Source: Streptomyces spongiicola (GTDB taxonomy: Bacteria; Actinomycetota; Actinomycetes; Streptomycetales; Streptomycetaceae). Taken from it: a DNA stretch of 64,000 bases. The translations under genes and the position numbers were made by a program. Below are positions 8,511-17,503 of the stretch, piece after piece; position 1 is the first letter of the stretch; each line of letters opens with the position of its first letter. The stretch is from contig NZ_CP029254.1 of assembly GCF_003122365.1 (NCBI RefSeq), forward strand, positions 2,305,001 through 2,369,000. Reading direction: 5' to 3'. Under the pieces are notes generated by a model that saw only the letters and a program-made list of their open reading frames with translations, had not been told where the DNA came from and made no database searches.

Positions 8511-9383
8511 TCAGTGCGCCGTCCAGCCGCCGTCCAGGGCGAGTGACGCACCGGTGACGAAGGACGCCTGCGGGGTGCAGAGGTAGGCGACTGCCTCCGC
8601 GACCTCCTCCGGTTCGACGAGCCGTTTCAGGGCCGAGTGCTTCAGCAGGACCTCCGCGAGGACCCGCTCCTCCGGGATGCCGTGGGCGGCGGCCTGGTCC
8701 GCGATCTGCCTCTCGACCAGGGGGGTGCGCACATAGCCGGGGTTCACGCAGTTGGAGGTGACCCCGTGGGCCGCGCCTTCGAGGGCCGCGGTCTTGGACA
8801 GTCCTTCCAGACCGTGTTTGGCGGCCACATAGGCGGACTTGTAGGCCGAGGCGCGGAGCCCGTGTACGGAGGACAGGTTGACGATGCGCCCCCACCCCTT
8901 GGCGTACATCTGCGGGAGCGCGCCCCGCATCAGCCGGAAAGGGGCCTCCAGCATGACGGTGAGGACGGTGTGGAAGACGTCCGGCGGGAACTCCTCGATG
9001 GGGCGCACGAGTTGCAGGCCCGCGTTGTTCACCAGCACGTCGGTGCCGGCGGCGGCGTCCTCGGCGGCGCCGAGGTCGGTCAGGTCCAGGGTGAGGGGCT
9101 CCACGGCACCCGCGAGGCCGAGGTCCCGGGACTGCCCGACGAGGTCCTCCAGACCGGCCCCGTCCCGGTCGACGGCCCTGACCTTCGCTCCGGCCGCCGC
9201 GAGCCGCAGAGCGCAGGCGCGCCCGATCCCGCCCGCGGCCCCGGTGACCAGGGCGGTGCGGCCGCCGAGGTCGAGGGCGACGGTCGGACTCGCGGCGGAG
9301 GCGGAGGCGGACGCGGATACGGCGGATACGGCGGATACGGCGGAGGGGACGGGCTGGGGGGCGGGACCCGGGTTCATGGCCAT
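8511..9383 (-). CDS. 3-hydroxybutyrate dehydrogenase-type short-chain dehydrogenase
   Basis: A 290-residue SDR. After an unusual 35-residue Ala/Ser/Val-rich leader come the cofactor motif TGAAGGIG (47-54), NNAG, the catalytic Ser, and Tyr-x3-Lys in SAYVAAKHG. The segments AYKSAYVAAKHGLEGLSKTA, NCVNPGYVRTPLVE and the C-terminal FVTGASLALDGGWTAH match D-3-hydroxybutyrate dehydrogenases, which oxidise 3-hydroxybutyrate to acetoacetate with NAD in PHB and ketone-body use. ATG 9383 (or 9377) is the start; the leader contains short AVS/ASA repeats and could be a mis-set start if translation really begins nearer ALDLGGRTALVTG. A palindrome matching that of the MHS transporter lies 37 bp upstream. 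Confidence 0.8.
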   Translation of the reverse strand: MAMNPGPAPQPVPSAVSAVSAVSASASASAASPTVALDLGGRTALVTGAAGGIGRACALRLAAAGAKVRAVDRDGAGLEDLVGQSRDLGLAGAVEPLTLDLTDLGAAEDAAAGTDVLVNNAGLQLVRPIEEFPPDVFHTVLTVMLEAPFRLMRGALPQMYAKGWGRIVNLSSVHGLRASAYKSAYVAAKHGLEGLSKTAALEGAAHGVTSNCVNPGYVRTPLVERQIADQAAAHGIPEERVLAEVLLKHSALKRLVEPEEVAEAVAYLCTPQASFVTGASLALDGGWTAH

Positions 9384-9419
9384 GGTCCGCACCCTAGGGA
9401 GGGCGAAGACGCCGACCGA

Positions 9420-9436
9420 TATGGTCAGCAGCCATA
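9420..9436. promoter_or_regulatory. Second TATGG-N7-CCATA operator candidate
   Basis: TATGGTCAGCAGCCATA shares arms and exact length with the palindrome at 4651-4667. It sits between the Nudix stop and the dehydrogenase start. Confidence 0.55.
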
Positions 9437-9441
9437 GTTCA

Positions 9442-9921
9442 TCAGGTGGCCGTGGTGTCGAACCACGTCGGGCCGTCCCTGAGCGCCTGCTTGATCCGGA
9501 AGAGCGCGAACTCCTGGAGTTCCGGCAGCATGTCGATGGGGAACCACCCCACCTCCAGCGACTCGTCGTCATTGACACGTGCCTCGCCGTCCACAGCCCG
9601 GCAGCGCAGGCAGACGTCCATGAACTGGCAGCGGTCGCCGTTGGGATAGGTCACCGGCCGCGTGAGGGTCTGGACGAGCACGACGCGCTCGGCGACGCAG
9701 CGTACGGCGGTCTCCTCGTACACCTCGCGGACCGCCGCCGCCGCGGGCTGCTCCCCCGGCTCGGGGATGCCGCCGATGATCGACCATCCGCCGGTGTCGG
9801 CGCGTCGTCCCAGGAGCACCCGGCCGTCGTCGTCGAAGACCACGGCACTGACCCCCGGCAGGAAGAGCAGCTGGTGACCGGCGGTAATCCGGATCTCGCG
9901 GATGAAGTCGGGGATGCCCAT
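9442..9921 (-). CDS. Nudix hydrolase
   Basis: A 159-residue Nudix pyrophosphatase. The Nudix box spans residues 51-73 with G51, E57, R65, E66, E69 and E70 in place; the usual Gly before the last hydrophobic residue is Ala72. The fold continues with [13 protein letters not shown] and a Trp-Phe C-terminus (PTWFDTTAT). It probably cleaves a nucleoside diphosphate derivative; the substrate cannot be read from sequence. It lies 9 bp downstream of lnt on the same strand and is probably co-transcribed with it. Confidence 0.85.
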   Translation of the reverse strand: MGIPDFIREIRITAGHQLLFLPGVSAVVFDDDGRVLLGRRADTGGWSIIGGIPEPGEQPAAAAVREVYEETAVRCVAERVVLVQTLTRPVTYPNGDRCQFMDVCLRCRAVDGEARVNDDESLEVGWFPIDMLPELQEFALFRIKQALRDGPTWFDTTAT

Positions 9922-9930
9922 GGACCGACC

Positions 9931-11535
9931 CTAACGGTCGGCGGCCCCGCGCTCCTTCACACGGTTGCGGCCCACCAGGCCCAGGGCGCCGAGCGCCAGT
10001 GCGGCGAGCACGCCCTCGGGCAGGGCGCCCATGCGGGTCGCGGGGGTCAGGGAGGAGCGCAGCGGCACCTCGGCGACCAGGGCGTCCGGGGTGAACATCC
10101 GGGTCTGCCGCGCGATCGTCCCGTCGGGCCGGATGATCGCGCTGACACCGCTGGTGACCGGCACCACGACGGCCCTGCTGTGCTCGACCGCCCGTACCCG
10201 GGACATGGCCAGCTGCTGGTAGGTCATCTCGCTGCGGCCGAAGGTGGCGTTGTTGCTGGGTACCGAGATGAGCTGGCCGCCGTGGGTGACGGTGTCCCGC
10301 ACGGCCCAGTCGAACGCAGCCTCGTAGCAGGTGGCGAGGCCCACCCTGGTCCCGGCCAGGTCGAAGACGCCCACCTTGTCCCCGGGGCCGAAGTCGCGGC
10401 GGACCCGGTCCACGTCGGAGCTGAAGAGGCGGACGAACGGCCGCATGGGGATGTACTCGCCGAACGGCTGCACATGCCGCTTGTCGTAGGCGGCCACCGG
10501 CCCCTTCCCGGGCTCCCAGGCGATCAGGGTGTTGCGCAGCGGTCCGGTCCCGGGGGTGAGGACCGCTCCGATCACGGTCGGCACCCCGACGGCCTCGACG
10601 GCCCGGTCGATCACGAGCCGTGCGTCGCCGTTGCGGTAGGGGTCGAGGTCGGAGGAGTTCTCCGGCCACAGCACGAAGTCGGGCTTGGCCACCCTGCCCG
10701 CGGCGACGTCCGCGGCGAGCTGCTCGGTGCGGGCCGCGTGGTTGTCGAGGACGGCCCGGCGCTGCGCGTTGAAGTCGAGGCCGAGCCTCGGCACGTTGCC
10801 CTGGACCGCCGCGACGGTCGCGGTGCCGTCCTCGGCGGAGTCGTCGACGAGGGGGAGCGCGGCGAGGGCGGCGGTGACCGGGAGCAGGACGGCGGCGGTG
10901 GCGGCGGCGAGCGGTCCGCGCGGCAGCCGGCCGGTCCTGCGGTACGCACGGAGGCGGCGGGCCGTCTCGTACAGCCCGAAGCCGCACAGCGCGACCGCGA
11001 AGCCCAGCACGGGGGTGCCGCCCACCGCGGCGAGCGGCAGGAAGACGCCCTCGGCCTGCCCGAAGGCGATCTTGCCCCAGGGGAAGCCGCCGAACGGTAC
11101 CCGCGCGCGCAGCCCCTCACCGAGGACCCATACGGCAGCCGCCCACAGCGGCCACAGCGGCAGCCGGGACACCAGGGCGATCCCGGCAGCGGTCGCCGCG
11201 ACGAAGAGCGCCTGGACGGCGGCCAGGGCCAGCCACGGGACGGGGCCGACCTCCTCCCCCGTCCAGACCAGCAGCGGCAGCAGGAAGCCGAGCCCGGCGA
11301 GGTGGCCGAGCCCGAAGGCGGCCCGGGCCCGGCGCCCGTAGAGGCTCCAGCCGAGCAGGGCGAAGGCGGGGAGCGCCAGCCACCACAGCGGGCGCGGCGG
11401 GAAGCTCAGGAACAGCATGGCCCCGGACAGCACGGCCGCGGCGGGCCTGGTGAGCCGCCGCAGCCGCAGGCGGGCCCGGACGGACGAGGGGGGCTCGGGC
11501 GGCCGGGTGTCGGCGGGAGTGATGGTGGCGCTCAC
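9931..11535 (-). CDS. lnt: Apolipoprotein N-acyltransferase
   Basis: A 534-residue membrane enzyme that adds the third acyl chain to the N-terminal Cys of lipoproteins. Several membrane helices occupy residues about 30-215, followed by the periplasmic nitrilase-like domain. The catalytic Glu-Lys-Cys triad is visible as E292 (WPENSSD), K352 (YDKRH) and C403 (ATCYE). The FGEYIP segment and a C-terminal helix complete the family layout, and the length fits. The start is GTG 11535, supported by an N-terminus reading SATITPADTRPPEP. Streptomycetes often carry two Lnt paralogues; only one is in this window. Confidence 0.9.
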   Translation of the reverse strand: MSATITPADTRPPEPPSSVRARLRLRRLTRPAAAVLSGAMLFLSFPPRPLWWLALPAFALLGWSLYGRRARAAFGLGHLAGLGFLLPLLVWTGEEVGPVPWLALAAVQALFVAATAAGIALVSRLPLWPLWAAAVWVLGEGLRARVPFGGFPWGKIAFGQAEGVFLPLAAVGGTPVLGFAVALCGFGLYETARRLRAYRRTGRLPRGPLAAATAAVLLPVTAALAALPLVDDSAEDGTATVAAVQGNVPRLGLDFNAQRRAVLDNHAARTEQLAADVAAGRVAKPDFVLWPENSSDLDPYRNGDARLVIDRAVEAVGVPTVIGAVLTPGTGPLRNTLIAWEPGKGPVAAYDKRHVQPFGEYIPMRPFVRLFSSDVDRVRRDFGPGDKVGVFDLAGTRVGLATCYEAAFDWAVRDTVTHGGQLISVPSNNATFGRSEMTYQQLAMSRVRAVEHSRAVVVPVTSGVSAIIRPDGTIARQTRMFTPDALVAEVPLRSSLTPATRMGALPEGVLAALALGALGLVGRNRVKERGAADR

Positions 11536-11606
11536 GTGCCGGAGTCTACGGCGGCACGGTCCGCTCCCCGGCGGGAGCGTGCCGAGCGGCAGGGCGGAGC
11601 GCTTTC

Positions 11607-11894
11607 CGCCCCGGGTCAGACGGCCGGCGCGGGCCCCGTGGTGGCCCCCGGCCTCAGGTGGTCGCGGATCACCCGGACCGCCGTCTCGGCGTCGTCCACC
11701 GTGACGGTGAGGGTGCGGCCGTCGCCGAGGGTGAGCGCGATGCCCTCGCCCCGGGTCAGACGGCCGGCGCGGGCCCCGTGGTGGTCCCCGGCCTCAGGTG
11801 GTCGCGGATCACCCGGACCGCCGTCTCGGCGTCGTCCACCGTGACGGTGAAGGTGCGGCCGTCGCCGAGGGTGAGCGCGATGCCCTCGCCCCGG
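11607..11894. repeat. 140-bp tandem duplication of a gene 3' end
   Basis: Positions 11607-11746 and 11747-11886 are 138/140 identical (differences at 11645/11785 and 11711/11851). The octamer CGCCCCGG starts each copy and recurs at 11887-11894, so slippage or recombination at this microhomology is the likely cause. The second copy contains the real C-terminus and stop of the membrane protein gene. The first copy is an untranslated duplicate of its last 46 codons; 140 is not a multiple of 3. Confidence 0.95.
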
Positions 11895-12319
11895 CGGACG
11901 ACGACGGCGGTGCCCTGTTCCGGGCGCCAGCGGCAACCCCAGCCTCCCCAGTGGCACGGCGTGACCCTGGGGACGAACTCCGCGCGGACGACCTGGTCGA
12001 GCGGGATCCTGCGGCGGGGCACCCCCATGTGGCCGCAGCGCACCTCCATGGCGTCGCTGTCGACCCTCACCGCCACATGGACGAAGGCGAGGGTCCCGAA
12101 GAGCATCAGCAGCCCGGCGGAGACGCAGCCGATGACCGACATCAGCAGTGGCACGATGCCGGACGTCCACGGCTCGTCGACGGCGAGTTCGATGCCGAGG
12201 GCCATGCAGGCCGCTCCGGCGGAGGCCGGCAGCCACTGGAGGCGGTTGGTCGCGCGACCGGTCCAGAGGGCGGGCGGTGGTCCTCCGGCCTGCCCCTGGT
12301 CACGGGGGTGGTCCGTCAT
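11756..12319 (-). CDS. Two-helix membrane protein with PH-like C-terminal domain
   Basis: A 187-residue protein. Two hydrophobic helices lie at about residues 30-50 and 55-82, followed by a beta-rich domain (VAVRVDSDAMEVRCGHMGVP, RIPLDQVVRAEFV, GTAVVVRRGEGIALTLGDGR) typical of bacterial PH-like membrane proteins. The function is unknown. ATG 12319 starts MTDHPRDQG. The stop at 11756 lies inside the gene-proximal copy of the 140-bp duplication, so the protein itself is probably intact; the second copy lies just downstream. Confidence 0.7.
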   Translation of the reverse strand: MTDHPRDQGQAGGPPPALWTGRATNRLQWLPASAGAACMALGIELAVDEPWTSGIVPLLMSVIGCVSAGLLMLFGTLAFVHVAVRVDSDAMEVRCGHMGVPRRRIPLDQVVRAEFVPRVTPCHWGGWGCRWRPEQGTAVVVRRGEGIALTLGDGRTFTVTVDDAETAVRVIRDHLRPGTTTGPAPAV

Positions 12320-12410
12320 GCCTCGCACGGTACCCACGTTCCGGTTGGGGAGCATCGCCCGGAACGGAGGGCCCCGGAGCCGGAGGTGCGGCATCCGGGT
12401 GCGCTTCCGT

Positions 12411-12470
12411 GCAGATCGCCGCAGATCGCTGCAGGCCGCCGCAGATCGCTGCAGACCGCCGCAGGCCGGC
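12411..12470. repeat. Six 10-bp tandem units
   Basis: Six in-phase decamers of the pattern GCAGATCGCY / GCAGRCCGCC fill 12411-12470, in the space between murI and the PH-like gene. The unit is close to one helical turn. Confidence 0.8.
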
Positions 12471-12493
12471 CCGGTCCGCCGGCGGACCGCCGC

Positions 12494-13297
12494 TCAGTGC
12501 GCGCGCGTGACCGGTTTCACCGCTTCGAGCAGCCTGCCCTCGGTGTACGCCCGGGCCTCCGCGGGAAGCTCCGACCCACGTCCGCTGAGCAGCACCGTGA
12601 GCCCCCCGTCCGGTGCGGCCGAGGGCGCCGGGCGGCCACCCGCGCGCCGCAGCGCCTGGGTGGCGACGGCGACGGCTGAGCCGTGCAGCACGACCGGCGG
12701 GAGCCCGTCGGGGCGGCCCTGCGCCACGGCCGCGCGGATCCGCCCGGCGACGAGTTCGTAGTGGGTGCAGCCGAGGACCACGGCACGTACGTCCGACGGG
12801 GTGAGCGCGGCGGCGGCGGCCACGGCACGGGCCACCCCCGCCTCGTCCGCCCACTGGACGGCGTCGGCGAGGCCGGGGCACGGCACCTCGGTGACCTGGA
12901 CGCCGTCGGCGAAGTCCGCTATCAGCCGGCGCTGGTAGGGGCTGCCGGTGGTGGCCGGGGTGGCCCAGATGGCGACGCGGCCGCCACCGGCGGCCGCGGG
13001 CTTGATCGCGGGTACCGTCCCGACGACCGGAAGACCGGGCTCCAGTGCGGCGCGCAGGGCGGGGAGGGCGTGCACGGAGGCGGTGTTGCAGGCGACGATC
13101 AGCGCGTCGGGACGGTGTGCGGCCGCGGCCCGGGCGACGGTGAGGGCGCGCTCGGCGAGGTCCTCCGGGGTGCGCGGGCCCCACGGCATGCCGTCGGGGT
13201 CGGAGGAGAGGACGAGATGCGCGTCGGGCCGCAACCGGCGCACCGCGGCGGCCGCCGCGAGGAGGCCGATACCGGAGTCCATGAGCGCGATCTTCAC
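12494..13297 (-). CDS. murI: Glutamate racemase
   Basis: A 267-residue aspartate/glutamate racemase family enzyme converting L- to D-glutamate for peptidoglycan. The catalytic cysteines are C70 (VACNTAS) and C177 (VLGCTHYEL), with D7-S8 at the N-terminus (MKIALMDSGIG), a WATPATTGS segment and a length typical of the family. ATG 13297 is 58 bp from the divergent glycosyltransferase. Streptomyces homologues of this subtype are annotated MurI; it lacks the longer N-terminal motif of Bacillus MurI, so a broader amino acid racemase role is not excluded. Confidence 0.85.
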   Translation of the reverse strand: MKIALMDSGIGLLAAAAAVRRLRPDAHLVLSSDPDGMPWGPRTPEDLAERALTVARAAAAHRPDALIVACNTASVHALPALRAALEPGLPVVGTVPAIKPAAAGGGRVAIWATPATTGSPYQRRLIADFADGVQVTEVPCPGLADAVQWADEAGVARAVAAAAALTPSDVRAVVLGCTHYELVAGRIRAAVAQGRPDGLPPVVLHGSAVAVATQALRRAGGRPAPSAAPDGGLTVLLSGRGSELPAEARAYTEGRLLEAVKPVTRAH

Positions 13298-13355
13298 CCG
13301 GTCACCCTAGCCGACCGCCCTTGCGGCGCCCGCGATGTGGTGCAGACTGCGGCGG

Positions 13356-14537
13356 ATGAGCCCCCTTGCGTGGATCGCCGTGACGTCCCTGGCCGCGTGG
13401 CTGTGGCTGCTGCTCGGGCAGGGCTTCTTCTGGCGCACCGACCAGCGGCTGCCGCGGCGGACGGCGCCGGCGCACTGGCCGTCGGTGGTGATCGTCGTGC
13501 CGGCCAGGGACGAGGCCGGCGTGCTCCCGGAGAGTCTGCCGTCGCTGCTGCGGCAGAGCTATCCGGGCAGGGCGTCGGTGGTGCTCGTCGACGACGGCAG
13601 TACGGACGGCACGGGTGAACTGGCCCGCAAGCTGGGTGAGCAGGGCGAGGGGCTGCCGCTGACGGTGACCTCGCCGGGCGATCCGGAGCCGGGGTGGACG
13701 GGCAAGCTGTGGGCGCTGCGGCACGGGATCGACCTGGCCCGCACCCTCGGCCCCGACTATCTGCTGCTCACCGACGCCGACATCGCGCACGAGCCGGACA
13801 GCCTGCGCGAACTCGTCGCGGCCGCGAAGACGAACGACCTCGATCTGGTGTCGCAGATGGCGCGCCTGCGGGTGGCGACGGGCTGGGAGCGCCTGGTCGT
13901 ACCCGCGTTCGTGTACTTCTTCGCCCAGCTCTACCCGTTCCGCTGGGTCAACCGGGAGCCCGCACGGGCCACGGCGGCCGCGGGCGGGTGTGTGCTGCTG
14001 CGCACCGAGGCGGCCGAACGGGCCGGGATCCCGGAGTCGGTACGGCAGGCGGTGATCGACGACGTCGCGGTGGCACGGGCGGTGCGCCGGGCCGGCGGAC
14101 GGGTCTGGCTGGGGCTCGCCGAGCGGGTGGACAGCATCCGCCCCTATCCGCGGCTGGTGGACCTGTGGCGGATGGTGTCCCGGAGCGCCTACGCCCAGCT
14201 GCGGTACAGTCCGCTGCTCCTGGCGGGGACGGTCGCCGGTATCGCGGTGGTCTATCTGGCGCCGCCCGTCGCGGTGTACGCCGCGGCCGTCCCGGTGGTT
14301 CCGGGATCCGCGGTGGCGGGCTGGGCGGGGCTGCTGGCCTGGGCGGTGATGGCGGGGACGTACGTCCCGATGCTCCGCTACTACCGGCAGACGCTGTGGC
14401 TCGCCCCGCTGCTGCCGTTCACCGCCCTGCTCTATCTGCTGATGACGGTGGATTCGGCCGTGCGGCACCGCCGGGGGCGGGGTGCGGCCTGGAAGGGGCG
14501 CACGTGTCCCCGCCCGGAGGCCGCGTCCGACCGCTGA
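13356..14537 (+). CDS. Family 2 glycosyltransferase, HpnB-like
   Basis: A 393-residue membrane-bound glycosyltransferase. An N-terminal helix (about 4-22) precedes a GT-A domain with VVIVVPARDE, DDGSTDGT (79-86), LTDADIAH with the DxD-type D140/D142, and EPGWTGKLWA. Three to four C-terminal helices follow (about 285-375). The whole pattern matches hopene-associated glycosyltransferase HpnB. No other hopanoid gene is in the window, so the name rests on family similarity only. ATG 13356 opens the first helix; an in-frame ATG at 13335 is possible. Neither start has a strong ribosome binding site. Confidence 0.8.
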   Translation: MSPLAWIAVTSLAAWLWLLLGQGFFWRTDQRLPRRTAPAHWPSVVIVVPARDEAGVLPESLPSLLRQSYPGRASVVLVDDGSTDGTGELARKLGEQGEGLPLTVTSPGDPEPGWTGKLWALRHGIDLARTLGPDYLLLTDADIAHEPDSLRELVAAAKTNDLDLVSQMARLRVATGWERLVVPAFVYFFAQLYPFRWVNREPARATAAAGGCVLLRTEAAERAGIPESVRQAVIDDVAVARAVRRAGGRVWLGLAERVDSIRPYPRLVDLWRMVSRSAYAQLRYSPLLLAGTVAGIAVVYLAPPVAVYAAAVPVVPGSAVAGWAGLLAWAVMAGTYVPMLRYYRQTLWLAPLLPFTALLYLLMTVDSAVRHRRGRGAAWKGRTCPRPEAASDR

Positions 14538-14550
14538 CGCCCGGATCGGC

Positions 14551-15813
14551 TCACTTCCTGCCGGGCGTCCAGTTCATGCCCCATCCGTAGGCGTGGTCGA
14601 CGGTGCGCTGGGGACTGACTCCGCGTTCCGGCACCAGGTAGCGGGCCTCGCGCCGGACGACGAGGTCACCGCCCTGGTTGGTGATCAGCGCGAGGGCGCA
14701 GACGGTGGACGGGACGGTGCACTCGTCGAGGGAGAACTCCACGGGGGCGCCGTGCTGCGGCTGGAGGGTGACGGTGGCGTGCAGGTCGGCGAAGCTGCGG
14801 GCGCCCTCGTAGACGGTGACGAAGACGACCACGCGGCGGAGTGCGTCCCGGTGGTCGAGGTTGACGGTGAGGTTCTCGCCGGCGGCCACCGCACCCGTGC
14901 GGTCGTCGCCGTCGAGGTGGATGTACGGGGGCTGGTGGAGTGCGCCGAACGCGTTGCCGAGAGCCTGGACGACCCCCTTGCGGCCGTCCGCGAGTTCGAA
15001 GAGCGCGCACAGGTCGAGGTCGAGGTCGGAGTGCGTCGCCACGGCCCGGCCGAGCTTGGCCCCCCACCCCCTGAACTGCTTGCGCACCTCCCAGTTGAGG
15101 TTGACCCGCATGACGCCGGACGTACCGCCCTGCTTGGCGAGCGAGACGGTCGGCGCCTCCTTCGTCAGTGTGACCTTGGTGAGGCGTACCGGCCCGGCGG
15201 CGGGCACCGGAGCGGGGGCGGGCGCCGTCGGCCCGGGGGGCTTCGGGGGAGCCGGTGCGGGGGGTGCCGGGGGCGGGGCCGGCTGCGGGGGTTCGTCGAC
15301 CGTGATGCCGAAGTCGGTCGCGAGGCCCTCCAGCCCGCTTTCGTATCCCTGTCCCACCGCCCGGAACTTCCAGGCACCGCCGCGCCGGTAGAGTTCGCCG
15401 AGGACGAAGGCCGTCTCGACCGTCGCGTCCCGGCTCTCGTAGCGGGCGATCTCGGTGCCGGCCGCGGCGTCGAGGACCCTCACGTACAGTCCCGGGACCT
15501 GCCCGAAGCTGCCGCCGTCGGCGGAGGCGGCGAGCACGATGCGCTCGACGGCCGGCTCGACGCGCCCCAGATCGACCGCGATCCGGTCGGTCGTGGCACC
15601 GTCCGCGGCGTGCTTGCCCTCGTGGCGCACCGCACCCGAGGCGTGCGCCGGCTGGTTGTAGAAGACGAAGTCGGCGTCGGAGCGGACCCTGCCCGATCCC
15701 GAGGCGAGCAGGAGCGCCGACGCGTCCACGTCCGGGACCCCCTTTCCCGAACTCCAGCCCAACTCGACCCGAACTCTCGGTGCGGGTACCGGAACATTGG
15801 CCCCCTTGGGCAT
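14551..15813 (-). CDS. TerD-TerA-type tellurium resistance/stress protein
   Basis: A 420-residue protein with two modules. Residues 1-180 form a TerD domain ([58 protein letters not shown]). A Pro/Ala linker (about 180-210) leads to a second beta-sandwich module resembling TerA ([54 protein letters not shown]). TerD-type domains bind calcium through Asp clusters, visible here as SDLDLDLC and HLDGDD. Ter proteins act in tellurite, phage and cell-envelope stress; the exact role in Streptomyces is unclear. ATG 15813 has GAGGA upstream. Confidence 0.85.
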   Translation of the reverse strand: MPKGANVPVPAPRVRVELGWSSGKGVPDVDASALLLASGSGRVRSDADFVFYNQPAHASGAVRHEGKHAADGATTDRIAVDLGRVEPAVERIVLAASADGGSFGQVPGLYVRVLDAAAGTEIARYESRDATVETAFVLGELYRRGGAWKFRAVGQGYESGLEGLATDFGITVDEPPQPAPPPAPPAPAPPKPPGPTAPAPAPVPAAGPVRLTKVTLTKEAPTVSLAKQGGTSGVMRVNLNWEVRKQFRGWGAKLGRAVATHSDLDLDLCALFELADGRKGVVQALGNAFGALHQPPYIHLDGDDRTGAVAAGENLTVNLDHRDALRRVVVFVTVYEGARSFADLHATVTLQPQHGAPVEFSLDECTVPSTVCALALITNQGGDLVVRREARYLVPERGVSPQRTVDHAYGWGMNWTPGRK

Positions 15814-16168
15814 GGGCGTCCTCGCCGCCATCCGCCTCGCCCCCATCCTGCTCGCCCTGCCCTGCACGTCTTGCGGTGCTCATCTCGTCTTGCTCGTCTT
15901 GCCCGTCTCGCCCTTCCCCGCTCGCGCCCGAAGACGTACAGGCGCGGAGAAGTGCGTGCGGACAAGGTAGCCCCGGCGCCGCCGGGACGCCTCGCGGGAC
16001 CCGCGGGAAACCCCTTCCCAGCTCGCTCTTTACACGATCCAAACACCGAGGCGCGACCGTTTTTCCCACGTTCGCTCTGATTGGGGAATCCCGGTCGCCA
16101 AGCAATACGTCAAACAACCCTCTTATCGGGCTCCCCAACCAGCACATCCTCCGCTTAACTTAGGTGCC
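15814..16168. other. Divergent control region, 355 bp
   Basis: No gene seen. The left half is pyrimidine-rich (repeated TCTTGCTCGTCT-like units, about 15868-15915). The right half is AT-richer and carries an imperfect inverted repeat (16081-16093 with 16128-16138, core TTGGGGA / TCCCCAA), a plausible control element for the DUF6643 gene. Confidence 0.4.
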
Positions 16169-16621
16169 ATGACCTCCCCCCGCTCCACCTACGGCGGCGG
16201 TTACCACTCCGCGCCGTCCTTTCCCGACACCCCGATCTACGACTCCCTGGTCGCCGAGCGGGGCACGCCTCAGATCGCGCCGATCCGAGTGCCCTCCGCG
16301 TACGACACCGGCGGCAGCCACCTGCCGGCACTGCCCGCGGCACTGCCCGCCCTCCCGGCGGCCCCCTCCCAGCCCGGCCCGGCCTACGGCTACCCCCAGC
16401 CCGCGCCGCAACCGGTGCCCCTGCAGCAGACGGCCGCCCCGTACATCCCCCAGCAGCCCGTCGGCCCGCGCGGCTACCCGGGCGGGCAGCAGCAGTACAC
16501 GCCCCGCCCGATGGCGGGCGGGTACGAGGCGATGCGGCCGGCCGCGGCACCGCGGCCGATGCCCGCGCCCCCGCCCTACGACGATCCGTACAACCGGCCC
16601 TACCAGGGCGGTGGCTACTGA
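16169..16621 (+). CDS. DUF6643 family protein
   Basis: A 150-residue, low-complexity soluble protein rich in Pro, Tyr, Gly, Ala and Gln. The N-terminal half is conserved in the family (MTSPRSTYGGGYHSAPSFPD, PIYDSLVAERGTPQIAPIRV); the C-terminal half is a disordered PQP/GGYEAMRP stretch ending YQGGGY. Known as a conserved Streptomyces family without assigned function; such tails are common on proteins that form condensates or bind scaffolds. ATG 16169 has no obvious ribosome binding site. Confidence 0.75.
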   Translation: MTSPRSTYGGGYHSAPSFPDTPIYDSLVAERGTPQIAPIRVPSAYDTGGSHLPALPAALPALPAAPSQPGPAYGYPQPAPQPVPLQQTAAPYIPQQPVGPRGYPGGQQQYTPRPMAGGYEAMRPAAAPRPMPAPPPYDDPYNRPYQGGGY

Positions 16622-16678
16622 GACCGGCCTGACCACCGCGACCGGCGGAAGACGCGGGGCACCTGGCAGGATGGCCGT

Positions 16679-17503
16679 ATGGCGACTCCCGTACTGCGCT
16701 CCCTCCACGTCCACCCGGTCAAGTCCGTCGCGGGCCACGCACCGGCCGAGGCCGCAGTGGAGCCCTGGGGACTCGCGGGCGACCGCCGGTGGATGCTCGT
16801 GGACGCGGCGGGCCGGGCCGTCACCCAACGCCAGCAGCCGCGACTGGCGTTGGCCGCCGCGGCGCCGCTCGCGGACGGCGCCGTCCGGCTGACCGCACCC
16901 GGCACGGCACCGCTGACCGTCGCGGTGCCCGAGCCGTCCGGCACCACCGTCGTGGAGCTGTTCGGGGAGAAGGTGGAGGCGGTGCCCGCGGGCACCGCCT
17001 CCGACCGTTGGTTCAGCGCCTACCTGGACGCACCGGTCCGGTTGGTGCACCTCGACGACCCGGCGTACCGCCGCCCCGTCGACCCCGGCTACGCGCTGCC
17101 GGGCGAGACCGTCTCGTTCGCCGACGGCTTCCCCCTGCTGCTCGCGTCCGCCGCTTCCCTCGACGCGCTCAACTCGCTGATCGCCCAGGGCGACCACGCG
17201 GACGAGGGCCCGCTGCCGATGAACCGCTTCCGCCCCAATCTGGTCGTGGACGGCACCGCCCCGTGGGCCGAGGACGGCTGGAAGCGCGTCGCGGTCGGCG
17301 AGGTGCCCTTCCGCGTGGTCAAGCCCTGCGGCCGCTGCGTCGTCACGACCACCGACCAGGCCACGGCGGCACGGGGGAAGGAGCCGCTGCGCACCCTGGC
17401 CCGGCACCGCCGCTTCGGCGACCGGCTGGTCTTCGGCCAGAACCTCGTACCGGAGCGCACCGGGACCCTCCGCGTCGGCGACCCGGTGCTCGTCCTGGCC
17501 TGA
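16679..17503 (+). CDS. MOSC domain-containing protein
   Basis: A 274-residue protein with an N-terminal MOSC beta-barrel domain (LHVHPVKSVAG, WGLAGDRRWMLVD, VTQRQQPRLA) and a C-terminal MOSC domain with the conserved Cys in KPCGRCVVTTTD (C217, second C220). This is the layout of YcbX/mARC-type molybdenum-sulfur proteins that bind the molybdenum cofactor and reduce N-hydroxylated compounds, or carry sulfur. The redox partner is not encoded next to it. ATG 16679 lies 58 bp after DUF6643. Confidence 0.85.
   Translation: MATPVLRSLHVHPVKSVAGHAPAEAAVEPWGLAGDRRWMLVDAAGRAVTQRQQPRLALAAAAPLADGAVRLTAPGTAPLTVAVPEPSGTTVVELFGEKVEAVPAGTASDRWFSAYLDAPVRLVHLDDPAYRRPVDPGYALPGETVSFADGFPLLLASAASLDALNSLIAQGDHADEGPLPMNRFRPNLVVDGTAPWAEDGWKRVAVGEVPFRVVKPCGRCVVTTTDQATAARGKEPLRTLARHRRFGDRLVFGQNLVPERTGTLRVGDPVLVLA

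Noticed and set aside
8878..11844. Very long plus-strand open frame (988 codons)
   Set aside because: It lies antisense to the dehydrogenase, Nudix and lnt genes, has shadow-type composition (Gly/Arg/His-rich) and no family motif; GC-rich DNA keeps such frames open.
13356..14537. Hopanoid biosynthesis cluster suggested by the HpnB-like glycosyltransferase
   Set aside because: No squalene, hopene or other hpn gene is present; only family similarity of one gene supports it.
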